64,000 nucleotides of DNA from Struthidea cinerea. Taxonomy: Eukaryota; Chordata; Aves; Passeriformes; Corcoracidae. Of this stretch, positions 1-10,400 are shown piece after piece. The DNA is taken from positions 86,261 to 150,260 of the forward strand of contig VZTI01005209.1 in the NCBI GenBank assembly GCA_013397865.1, in the 5' to 3' direction. The position numbers and the translations under genes are program-made. The notes under the pieces were generated by a model that was not told the DNA's origin, searched no databases, and worked only from the letters and a program-made list of their open reading frames with translations. Position 1 is the first letter of the stretch. The number at the start of each line of letters is the position of its first letter.

Positions 1-233
1 GGGTCGGGGCTCGGTCCCGCAGCGGGGCTCGGTCCCGGGTGGGTGTCGCGGCGGTGCCCCCCGACGGGTGTCCCTGTTCCGGAGGCAGCGAGCGAGGCGA
101 AGTTCAGCGTCTTGTTGTCGAAGGCATCCTCCACGCTGCAGAACATCCCGCCGCGCTTCTGCCGCGGCCGCGGGCTGCCCGCTCCCAGCCCCGCAAAGCA
201 GGCGGGCAGAGCCTCCTCCTGCCGCCCCGACAT
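1..233 (-). CDS. DPYSL4: DPYSL4-like long-isoform first coding exon (partial)
   Basis: CRMP/DPYSL proteins are cytosolic dihydropyrimidinase-like proteins of neuronal microtubule and growth-cone regulation. Seen: reading minus from ATG at 233, the frame stays open to the window edge (78 residues). It begins MSGRQEEALP and contains GSPRPRQKRGGMFCSVEDAF, then NKTLNFASL. Family knowledge: long (A) isoforms of CRMP1 and CRMP2 start with a unique exon carrying a closely similar RQK-(x)-GGMFC-x-VE motif and a K-T-(L/I)-(D/N)-F-x-(S/A)-L motif at the same distance from the start. An in-frame TAA at 315-317, with no ATG between it and 233, supports this start; the Kozak context is weak (C at -3). The exon has no donor inside the window. 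DPYSL4 rather than a paralogue is inferred from position: in human 10q26 DPYSL4 lies just downstream of JAKMIP3 on the same strand. Confidence 0.78.
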   Translation of the reverse strand, partial: MSGRQEEALPACFAGLGAGSPRPRQKRGGMFCSVEDAFDNKTLNFASLAASGTGTPVGGHRRDTHPGPSPAAGPSPD

Positions 234-480
234 GGGCCCGGGACCCCCTGCGCTCCGCCGCTGCCGCTGTGCTCCCGCAGCCGCTCGCCCTGGGGACGAG
301 AGCCCAGCGCTGCGTTAAGAGCCGCCCAAGGACCCCCCGCCTCTCCCGGTGCCCATCCACCCGTGCCCGTCCCCACGTACGACCGGGAGGTGACATCTCC
401 CAGCCTCTGTGATGGCAGAGACGGCGCGGGGTTGGCTGCCCCGCGGATCGGGTGAACGCCTCCCCCTCAGCCCTCCCGGG
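1..480. promoter_or_regulatory. CpG-rich promoter island of the DPYSL-type gene
   Basis: The first 480 bases are very GC- and CpG-rich and change abruptly to AT-rich DNA from about 540. The island surrounds the ATG at 233, so it probably carries the start site for the long DPYSL isoform on the minus strand. No TATA box is evident. Confidence 0.6.
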
Positions 481-580
481 CATCTCCTGGTCCTCCAGGG
501 TGGCCGGTGTCACAGTCCAGCTTCCCCATCCCCTCAACCCCAAACCAATTCATCTAATTTGAAGGTTTAAAACAGATCTT

Positions 581-586
581 TTTAAT
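581..586 (-). terminator. JAKMIP3: JAKMIP3 polyadenylation signal ATTAAA
   Basis: On the minus strand ATTAAA, the commonest variant of AATAAA, lies at 586-581. It is followed at about 530-550 by a GT-rich stretch (TTGGTTTGGGGTTG), as expected of a downstream element. Cleavage would fall near 555-570. It is the last plausible signal before the DPYSL CpG island. Confidence 0.5.
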
Positions 587-1982
587 TAAAAGTTGACAAT
601 AATTTATGTATTTTACAAAGGAATAGAAAGTCTCTCGATATATATCATAGGAATCACAATACAAAAATATCTGTAAAATTCTCTAATCGATCGCTCCAGC
701 CCCTGGTTTCGGGCTGTCGGTTGCTGTCGCAGCACTGAGCCCAATGTTCTGTATTTTGGATATGATTCTGGAGTAGGATTAGAGGACACGGGTCACGGCA
801 TGCCAGCCAGTGGACCAAAAACCTCCATTTTCTCTGTGTTACGTTTTGCATAAGTTTACAATAGTCCCTTTTTATAAACTGTACAGCACATCATACAGGG
901 TTTAATACACATATTCACACGGCGATTTCCTGAGTCGAAGCTAAATCTCTTCCTGTGCACACCCACGCTGCTGGCGAGGGGTGAGGGGCACAGGGGTGCG
1001 AAGGAGCCGGCGTCGGTCCAGGGGCATTTTCTCTTCCTGGTCAGGAATTCTGTCCACAAGCCACGTAAGGCACTCAAGGAATCACTGAAGGCTACAGATA
1101 TTATAGAGCAGAATACTGGAAATAACAGCCACATCCTCCAGCAGCTTGAACAAGAAGTCCACGCGGGTTTGGGGTGAGGGGCAGCCCGTGGCACCCCCTC
1201 CTGCTGCTGCACCCCCGCACCGGGCACGGAGGGTCTGCAGGAACGCCCCAGATCGGGGCACTACCCACCGCGGTCCCGGGGCTTGGAGACTGTGTTTGTA
1301 AGAGATGCACAGGAGCCGGAGTGAGGAAGCAGCAGCCGAGACCCGACACAGCTCAGCTCACCGGCGAGGGCGGCCCCGGCTCCAGCCCGGCCCCGAGCCG
1401 GGAAAAAACTCCTCACAGACCCCGGCGGGATGCGGGCAGCGAGCGGAACCAGCGGGATCCCTTTCCGGAGAGTGAGGGAGCACATGGATGGCAATCTCCT
1501 GTCTGTGCATTCAAACGGAGGAAAGAGTTCTGAAAACATTCTTTGAGCCATTTTTTCTTTCCTATGTACAAAACTTCTTACATATTTATAGTGACATATA
1601 GATAAGCACAATCCCTTATTTACACACAGACCTGTCCTGTACAGTTGGCTTTGTACTTAAAACCCCCAGGATTAAGGAAATTAATCAGAAAACAAACCGA
1701 TATTTGAGACACACAAACACACCAGGCAAGAGCACGTCCTGAATGAAGAGCCATGAGATGGACTCAAGACATTTCCTAATGTGCTCTTTGTCACCTCAAC
1801 CACCACCTGCAGGGCTTCCATCAAATACAGTATTTTAAGACATGAAGTATTTCAGTAGAACTCAAAATGGACCCATTTTAGGCGTGAAATGCAGAAGCAA
1901 AAACGCAGCTCATCCCAGAATCCCAGCACTGGTATTGGTATCTGGTAGAATCAGAGCTTGTTAAATCAATTCCATGATACAA

Positions 1983-2204
1983 TCATATGCTGATATCAAA
2001 ATCCACAACCTTGGCCTTAAAGTGTCGCACCCCTCCAGTACAAATACCACACTTCTCTGACCAACTCACTTCCTTCTGTTTCTGCAGCTGAGCTCCCTGT
2101 GCTGCATTAAAACATGGTCGATGTACAAGTGCAGGAAGAGGTTGCAGAATTTCAGTATCAAGGGGTCTTCTTCGTAGCTTTATAAACTCCAGCGGTGCAG
2201 GTAC
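1983..2204 (-). CDS. Possible alternative C-terminal coding exon of JAKMIP3
   Basis: Directly after the acceptor at 2205-2206 a phase-0 frame runs 73 codons, starting VPAPLEFIKLRRRPLDTEIL and ending VVDFDISI before TGA at 1983-1985. The TAG of the acceptor itself closes the frame upstream, so it can only be used by splicing. All other JAKMIP3 introns are phase 0, so joining exon 20 (…KELEEK) here and skipping the hydrophobic-tail exon would give a 901-residue protein with a basic, proline-containing end instead of the membrane-like tail. A possible internal donor (GAA|GTGAGT) follows codon 45. I do not recognise the peptide, and it could be chance in a 3' UTR. Confidence 0.35.
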   Translation of the reverse strand, partial: VPAPLEFIKLRRRPLDTEILQPLPALVHRPCFNAAQGAQLQKQKEVSWSEKCGICTGGVRHFKAKVVDFDISI

Positions 2205-2949
2205 CTACAGAATAAAATAAACACGAGGTTTAACTACAGCTGTGGTGCTCTCCTCCGTACGGGATTTTTAATCCCAAAATCTACAACATTTCCATTCCAT
2301 AGGCTGTGCTGGGTTGTGTTAAGCAGCTCTCTGTAAAGTCTAAGTTGGAGTAGGCTTAGCCAGTTACTGTGTTTTCCCTGAAAAAAAGAGATAATTTGTT
2401 AATTGTTAAATGTACTGTTTTCTCTAGGCTGTGCCATACATCAAATCATTCACTTTCGTTAAGCAATACTCCCCTAACAGTTCTGGGTAACACTCAGAAT
2501 ATGGTGATGATAGTGATGAATGATGAATTTACAATCTGCCTCATCTGACAAACTCTGGGAGGATGAGTTAATAACCACGGAGCCAAATTCCATCAGGGGA
2601 GGAGAGACGGCACGAAGGACGTGGTGCCCGTAGGTGGGAGGGGGTGCTGCAGCTGCCCTGACCCTTCCCGTGCACCCTCCTCGGACCTGTGTCCGTGTTC
2701 CCCATTCCGCACTCGGCCACGAGACCAGCGCCAGTCGGAAGGGGAGTTCCTCGGGCACGCACTTGGGAAGCAGAACAGTTCAGCCAATGCCAGGAAGGAG
2801 AGAATCCCCCATTCCCTGTCCCTTCTCCATCCTCTATTCCACGTCTCTTCACCCCCAGATCTCAGCAGCAGCTGAATCCCCCTCCCCAGCGCAGCCCCTG
2901 CACTGTGCAGGGAAAGGGTTAACCCTTCCCAGCCTGCCCGGCCGGCAGG

Positions 2950-3060
2950 GCAGAGAATCCCAGACTGGTTTGGGCTGGAAGGGACCTTAAACTTTATCTC
3001 GTTCCAACCCCCTGCCAGGTCCTGCAGGTCAGGAGGCTCTTTTGTCCCCCCCGAGGCCTT
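2950..3060 (-). mobile_element. CR1 LINE 3' fragment
   Basis: GGTTTGGGCTGGAAGGGACC followed by the CCAACCCCCTGCCAGGTCCTGCAGG body; 5'-truncated copy. Confidence 0.85.
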
Positions 3061-3557
3061 GAGACAGGGGATGCTGCTCACAGGTGGACAACAGCACCCC
3101 AAGAATTTCAGAAGCAATTCCTGAAAAGAGACCGAGAAGTAAATGACAGAAAAGAAACCGCGAGTAGACGACACGGGATTCTGCAGACGCCGCTTGGCTT
3201 TATCCCCCTGCCCGTCACACCGCGTTCGGGGGCCGCGCAGCGCCGAGCGCCCGCCGGGATCGCGGCGCTGCCACTGCCGACGTCGGTCAGCGCTGCCCGG
3301 GGCTGTCTGCGGCTGCGGGGCCGCGGCAAAAGGCACAGTCACCGCTCCCTCACCCCGCCGCCCCCTGCCAAAGACCGGGGATCGGTCCAGAAAGCTGTAA
3401 AAATGGGACAAAAGCATTTCAAAACCGGTAATGGATGGAGTGCTAATATTTATGCATCTGAGCATTCATGGCTTGTGGAAAACAGCAGCTCTGCTGAATA
3501 GAACAATGCAGGAATGCAATTCCTCAAAGATTATGGATCAAATTTCATGTGAGAAAG

Positions 3558-3860
3558 GAATCACAAAATCCCAGAATGGTTTGGGTGGGAAGCTTTGACC
3601 CCAAAGCCCACCCAGTGCCACCCCTGCCATGGCAGGGACACCTCCCACTGCCCCAGGCTGCTCCCAGCCCCAATGTCCAGCCTGGCCTTGGGCACTGCCA
3701 GGGATCCAGGGGCAGCCACAGCTGCTCTGGGCACCCTGTGCCAGGGCCTGCCCACCCTCACAGGGAAGAACCCAGTCCCTATATCTAAGCCAAATTTCCC
3801 CTGTTTCAGTTTGAACCCATTAGTCCTTGTCCTGTCACTACAGTTCCTGACGAAGAATGA
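3558..3860 (-). mobile_element. CR1 LINE 3' fragment
   Basis: From CCCAGAATGGTTTGGGTGGG to the CATTAGTCCTTGTCCTGTCA segment; about 300 bp, one of the longer copies. Confidence 0.93.
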
Positions 3861-5961
3861 TCACCTTCATCAGCAGAGCCTCTTACCAAGGCTGCAATGG
3901 AAGGAGATATATATTTATCTTTATGTATATATTTATTTATATGTATAAATGTTTATATGTTATATACATCACAAGGGACCATATGGCTGAGGGAGGCACC
4001 CGACAGCATCCTGGGCTGCTGGGAAAAAGTGGGGTATGTTTGAGGAGTAAGGAAGAGGCACCAAAACCACCAGGAAATACTTGGACTAGCCAAGTTAACG
4101 CCTCACTGAGCCCCTTAAGCAGAGTTACCAAGCAGGGGAAATGATGCTGGAGGTTTCTCTAAGGCAGCTCACCCCTCTCTCCCGAAGAAGAGTCTGCCTG
4201 GAGGAGCCTGAGGTTCTTCATCACCTGCTGAACTTCAATCGAGCCTGGAATCCAGCTTGGGACACACCCTGGCATCCTGCTGCAGCCTGTGAGCTGTCCG
4301 TGGGACAATGAATCAGTCCCCTGAGATCCATGCAGTGGGAAAGAGTGGATCAGAGAGCCCTTGCACAAACACCGCAGCCTCAGGGGATGGATCCCATCCT
4401 CACCTGAGACCCCCCAATCCCCTTGGACATGGGAATGCAGACTCTCTCGTCTTCCCACTTAAGCCCCACATTGAGAATAAACAGGTGGAATTTCATGTCC
4501 ATGTAAAGAACAACGGGCCAGCCTTGTCTTCCTTGTCTTTTCCCCTTCCTCTCCCACTGGATTCACACGAGGGCATTTATGGCATATTCAACCCCTCTTG
4601 TGCACATATATAGATTTGCATTGAATACAAATGCAAATACCCCATTGGGACCTACTGCAGGGCAGGGAGGGGGGCCCAGAGAACAGGAAGATGAGAAAAC
4701 ATGAGCAGAATGAAATACAGAGGGGAGTTATTTAACCAGTTAAAAACGGTGGCCATTTAGTTCCAATAGGTTCCACAGAAAGGTGAACATTTGCTGTCAG
4801 GGGAGAAGACGGGGCAGGTCCCTGGGGAGGAAGGGGAAGCTCTTTTTTCTTTTCCCCTTTTTTCCTGGTGAGGAAGAGGAAACTCTGCTGGCTGCAATGA
4901 AGCAGCCAAAGATCAGAGTAATACTAGTTATGGACCTTTCCGTACTTACACAGATCTCACCTGCACCCCCAGCTTGGACAAAGTGCACCTTCTTTTTTAA
5001 GACGCTGGTTTTTTAACACCTGCCTTTGTGAGCAGGATGAGGGGGTGAAGACACTCAGGCAAATCTCTACAGAGTAAAAAGAATTCTCTGCAAAAATTCA
5101 GATTCTTGATTGCATTTCAGGCCACAGAAACATGGTTTTTGTGGCTGGAGGATGGGCTACTAGCCCTGAGAATCTCAGCAATCAGCAGCCCCTCACTGTC
5201 CACTTAGTCTGTTACTAAATTCTTCATTTTTAATTTAAGAATTAAGAGCATTGTTTCACAGGACATCCCAGTGAACATGCCCGTGGTGGATTTTGTTCCT
5301 GTCCATACTGACTTGGAAAATTCTGGGGTTTTCCTGTCTTAATCCAGTCCAACCTACCAGTGGAAGGAACGTTCCCGACCATATCCATTTATGCTGACAA
5401 ACGCTGTGAGCGTACAGCGGCAGAAGAACTACTGACTGGCATAAAAACATTCCACTTCATTAATATTCATAGACTGGAATTTGAAACGCTGTTCCTGGGC
5501 CCCCTGAAGCTTTTCAGCAGCTCCAGGAGCCTGGGGGGAGGCTGGAGCTGGGCTGGGATGCTGGGCATCACCGGAGCTGGTGCCCCTCACTCCCAGCACT
5601 GCTCGGCCAGGTCGGGACTGCCAGGGAACAACCACCAGGGAACAACCAGCACGACTGAGTTGTACCCATTCCTGTTCACTTTCCCACACAGTCTCATGCC
5701 ACGAACAACCCAGGGCGGGGCAGGGCCGTGCTTCTGGCACTGGCATCACCTCCCGTGCTGGACGCGGAACCCGGCGGCTCTGGCCCCACATCAGGCTCTG
5801 CCCATCCTCCCCCCACGGAGACAGAGGCACGCTACAAACGGCTTCTGCTACAGCAGAAAACAGGGCTGGTCCCTCAAGGCTTAATAGCAGGGGTTTAAAA
5901 AGCTGCTTCCTTCCGTTACAAATCATTTACTTGTGATAAAATCTTGATACTACTCATTTTA

Positions 5962-5990
5962 CACACACACACATGTATATATATATATGT
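5962..5990. repeat. (CA)n(TA)n microsatellite
   Basis: ACACACACACACATGTATATATATATATGTG-type dinucleotide run. Confidence 0.9.
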
Positions 5991-6534
5991 GCATAGAAGC
6001 CCACAGCATTTCCTTTTCATGCTGGATTTTGAAGCAGTGTGTAATAAAACATGAGAAGAGTATTTAAAATTAAAAATATTTCATGACTCCTACACCACAC
6101 AAAAAGCAGCATGGCATTGGTTCTTGTGCTCCCACTAGAACAGGTTAAATACATCTATTTTAATGCTGCATTGTTTTTCCAAAAACACCTGATTCTGCCC
6201 TGAAAACTGCTTTGCCCTTTAGAAACCTGATTTAGGTTAATTGCTGGTAACATCCCCTAATGACTGTGGGTGTTTCACCTGGGTACATGGTGCTTATGAA
6301 TGAACACGATACCTTTACATATCTTTTTCATGTAATTGGTAAATCACATTAGAATGCTTTTTAAAAAGAAAACTATTAGAAGCGAGTCATTATGGCGATG
6401 GAAAATATGCTATGATAGCTACAAAATATAACTACATGTTGTGTTATCTAAAAAAAAATAGGCAATATCACTAGTATTTCCACACATAAATAACATCAAT
6501 TTGTTTTCCAGCTAAAGAAAGTAAGAGAAGAATG

Positions 6535-6695
6535 AGAAGCTGTGGCTGCCCCTGGATCCCTGGCAGTGCCCAAGGCCAGGCTGGACATTGGGGCTTGGAG
6601 CAGCCTGGGACACTGGGAGGTGCCCCTGCCATGGCAGGGGTGGCACTGGATGGGCTTTGAGGTCCCTTCCAAACCAAACCAGTCTGGGATTCTAC
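6535..6695 (+). mobile_element. CR1 LINE 3' fragment
   Basis: CAGTGCCCAAGGCCAGGCTG through CAAACCAGTCTGGGATTCT, reading on the plus strand, opposite to JAKMIP3. Confidence 0.92.
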
Positions 6696-7096
6696 TTGAA
6701 AATATTTGTCTTCTGTATTTGTAAAAATGGGGATTTTATAAATGTCATTATCAGTTAACCCTTAGTGGGTTCATGGCTGGAATCATCTGCTGCTGCAGCT
6801 GGAAGGGCTGAACGCCCCTGAGGACATAAATCCTTGGGCTGGGAGGTCTCCAGGGGCAGCTGGGATCAGGAATGTTTCAGGGGCTTCTGGGAGAACTGCA
6901 GACAAAGCAGCCCTTCAGCTCCACTCAGCCTGGCAGGAATGGATTTTCTGTCCTTTCCAAATGGACCTGCAGAAACCGGAGCAGTTGATGGCATCGGGCA
7001 CCGCTGGGGCAGGGGCAGGGATGGCACCTGCCCAGGGCTCAGCTCCAGCAGCCCTCCCTGTGCAGACCTGCTCCTGGGTAGGTACTGCAGATTCCC

Positions 7097-7275
7097 AGAG
7101 TCATAGCCCATCTGGAGTTGGAATCACCCCCAAGGATCATCGGGTCCAACCCCAGGCCCTGCACAGACACCCCAACAATCCCGCCCTGTGCACCCCTGAG
7201 AGAGTTGTCCAAACGCTCCCGGAGCTCTGGCAGCCTCGGGGACATGATCACTCCCCTTCCCACTCCTGGTGCCCT
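7097..7275 (-). mobile_element. CR1 LINE 3' fragment, different subfamily
   Basis: GATCATCGGGTCCAACCCCAGGCCCTGCACAGACACCCCAACAATCC-type body, distinct from the GCCATGGGCAGGG subfamily. Confidence 0.85.
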
Positions 7276-7564
7276 GCAGAACATGTGCTCTGCTGCTACA
7301 TTCATGGCCAGGTCTTCCCTGCAGTGTGAAACCATAATTACACAACACAGTGGGGAACAAGGCATGCCTGGTTCACCTGTTTTGCACATCAGCTCTGCAG
7401 GGCCACGCACACAAATAAAGAAACAGCTCTGAGAGACAGAAGAATCCTAAACCTATCACAGTCCGTGCAGAAGGGTCACTCCCTGGCACCATTTCCTATT
7501 GCAGGACCCTGGGGTCAGGGGAGGGAAGAGCTGCAGCACTGGCACAGGGACAGTTGAGCAGGGA

Positions 7565-7648
7565 CAGTTCAGTGGGATCAGTTCAGTGGGATCAGTTCAG
7601 TGGGATCAGTTCAGTGGGATCAGTCCAGCGGGATCAGTTCAGCAGGAT
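7565..7648. repeat. 14-bp tandem repeat, 6 copies
   Basis: Unit CAGTTCAGTGGGAT. Copies 1-4 are identical; copies 5 and 6 carry one to three substitutions. Confidence 0.95.
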
Positions 7649-8796
7649 GGGTGCCCGGTCAAGCCGAGCAGGGGGAGCTGAGGCAGGAAATGCAGGCTGA
7701 CACCTCGGCCTCCCCTGCACCTGCTCCCGGGAAAGGCACCGGGGTGACATCGGGGGGACGTCAGCCCTGATCCCACCCCAGAGGAACACGGGGCCTCTGG
7801 GTGTTGGCACTGCTCCATCCTGCTGGAACATCCTGCTGGTGCCTGGACCGCCTCACCACAGTGGCTTTTAGGAAGCACAGCTACAGAGAGCCCTCTCAGA
7901 ATCTGGCACTTTATGAATTTACAGCCGTTAGAGTTCTCCCAGTATATTTAAGGATGGGAGGAAAGTGGCTTTGATTTGATGATGTGCGTATTCCACAATC
8001 CCCCTCCATGCCCATCCCGGCGCTGCCAACGTGCTGGCCCCCCTGGCCCCTCCGTGACAGCCTCCTGACACTCCACTCACCAATTTGCTGCATCCCGGGG
8101 GTGTTTACAACATCCTCATTTATAACAAGGAGCAAAGTGCCCCCCGGGGCAATGTGTCTTCAGAAAAAGCCATTGACAGAACAGCATCTCCTCTGTCTGC
8201 CTCTACAGATCTGCGTGAGGCCAGGACAGTCTTAGCGACTTGGACATGTTCTCCTTCCCTGGGGGAGGTTTCTCTGGGATTTATGCTGACCTGGAAGTGC
8301 AGACATAACACTGGGCACCCCACCCCCCTCCATGGCAGGGGCCATTTACACAACCATTAATTTACAAACAGAAGGCATTCTTTTAAAAAAGCTAACTTTA
8401 TAATAGATTTTTCCAGCTAATTAATTCTTCAGGCTAACACTGAGTTTGATAAATTACAAAAATACGTGTCTTTATTATTTGCGAGAGCTCAGCAAGACCC
8501 AAATTAAGGGGGAGAACTCTTCAGCTGTGATGAGAACTGAACCTGCTTTGCCCAGGAGTGCTTTAGGGAATGAATGGTGAAAGGAATGATCTTCTTTAAA
8601 ACCAGCTGGGTAGAGACGGCTTTTACCCTGCCAGTCCCAGCTCTGTGCAGGGTCAGGCAGAGTTTCCTTTCTGAGAGCAAGCTGAGGATGGAAGGACACA
8701 GGACACCAAATTGCTGCTGCTGCACAAATTTACACTCCAAAAAAGCTCTTCTCTACTTCCCATAGAAAGAGGAACACCCGTATAAATGATTCAAGG

Positions 8797-8925
8797 GAAG
8801 GCAGGATGGGGCTTGGAGCAACCTGGGATAGTGGAAGGTGTCCTTGCCCATGGCAGGGGGTGGAATGAGATGACCTTGAAGGTCCCTCCCAACCCAAAGA
8901 GCCTGGGACTCTGGGATTCTGTGCT
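8797..8925 (+). mobile_element. CR1 LINE 3' fragment
   Basis: GGATGGGGCTTGGAGCAACC through GACTCTGGGATTCTGTG, including the ATTCTGTG 3' end. Confidence 0.92.
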
Positions 8926-10300
8926 GTGTGTGATATCCCTACAGCAACACAGGAATGGGATTTTTTTAGTTGTAGAGAGGATAGAAGGAAGGCTGGTCCC
9001 ACGTCCTGCCCTCGGAACGTGTCCAGGAAGCACAACCAAAAGCTCCTGCTGTAGTGAACCAGATGTTTTGCTCAGAAGCAAAACCCCAGCAGGTCTGTGT
9101 CGAAGTGCTTTCCCGTGCGATTTGGCAAAACCATTAAGGAGCAGCCTCTGCACAGCCAGAGATGTCTGGGATGAGCAGTGGGATGAGCGAGCTCCCAGCC
9201 ACGCTCAGACCTGGCTGAAGCCGTCCTTCAGCACCAGCCACGCGCTCCCGCCCCAGGGCCTCCATCTCACCCCATCTCATCCGTAAATTCGGACTGACAT
9301 TGTCATTTCCGTGCACTTCAGTCTGCAGCAGCCCCGGAGACAGCAGAGCAGAAACACCGGGCAAGGAGACATCCCACGCCTTTATACAAATTGACAATTA
9401 TTAACCCACTGGAAATCTCTTCATTATTGCTGAGCCCAATCCTGCTCTTCACAGAGAGAGAGAAACCCACAAGATTTACAGTACGGTGAAAGGGAGTAAA
9501 AGCTTTTGAGTCAGTCCCTCTGTGCCTTCCCAGGAATGCCTTTGCTCAGTGGGAGTCCCCTTGATGGCCTGAATTTCCCCCACAGTTCACTTTAAACAAG
9601 GATGTTTGGGGTCACCCTGCTCAGCAAAGACTTGCCAATTAGCATTCTAATGATGGAGTTCATTAGTGCCCCTGTGAAGGAAGTCATTTCCAGAGTGCCT
9701 GAGCACGCACAGGGCTACTGCTGGAGCCTTACAAGGAATTTCAGCTCCAGTAGCTCCTCATCTCCCCTGCGGATCCTTTCTGGAAGGAAGAAAAAAACCT
9801 CAAAAACCCCACCCTCTGCTGACAGCTGGAGCACACCAGGAACACAGAACAATTTGCTTACTGTTCAACTGATCAGTATGCAAATTCATTTAAAGAAAAG
9901 AAATTATCTACAAAACTGAGAGGCTCACAGGGACAGATCCTGCTCTGGTGTTGAAGGAGGTTCCCCTCGGGGAAATGCCCCCATCCCACCACACCTGCTA
10001 TCTATGGTTAAATAAAAACATCAAGCTCTGAACTCTTTAAACTGGTATTTCTAATTGCTGCCTACAGTAGGAAATACGTTATATATTCTTAATTTAAAAT
10101 GTTGAGGCCACAAATTCTCTCTAAAGAGAATTTATACTGCTGTAAGAAATACAAGGGTTAGGGAGGATGGGTCTACCATGAACCTAAAACTGGCTTGGTG
10201 CTGGTGACCATCACTGGCATTTTGGGGGAGAGGCATCTCGCATGACCCCAGAGCACATTCAGCTCCCCAGACACCAGTTAAACACAGCAACCTACTTTTA

Positions 10301-10400
10301 GAATCATGGAATATAGACTGGCTGGGGTGGGAAGGGACTGCAAAGACCACGTAGTTCCAACCCTCTGCCATGGTCTTCTCCCCATCCTTCTATCACTGGA
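10301..10400 (-). mobile_element. CR1 LINE 3' fragment
   Basis: AGAATCATGGAATATAGACTGG with GGGGTGGGAAGGGACTGCAA and TTCCAACCCTCTGCCATGG. Confidence 0.8.

Larger units (their letters stand above)
560..2204 (-). other. JAKMIP3: Candidate JAKMIP3 terminal exon (3' UTR)
   Basis: A strong acceptor (TTTATTTTATTCTGTAG|GTACC) starts this exon at 2204. Sequence to about 560 is unique, free of CR1 and mostly AT-rich, and ends at the ATTAAA signal. It would be joined to the strong donor at 13945, which lies 22 nt after the JAKMIP3 stop codon. Positions 900-1500 form a GC-richer island with protein-like frames, described separately. The exon call is inference from splice signals; no transcript evidence is available here. 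Confidence 0.5.

Noticed and set aside
104..376. 90-codon ORF overlapping the DPYSL exon
   Set aside because: Different frame; the frame from ATG 233 is the one that matches the CRMP-A N-terminus.
2593..3465. 290-codon minus-strand ORF
   Set aside because: It runs through a CR1 fragment and unrelated GC-rich DNA; no domain or splice support.
9227..9250. REST/NRSF site (TTCAGCACC)
   Set aside because: Only the left half-site matches; the GGACAG right half is absent.
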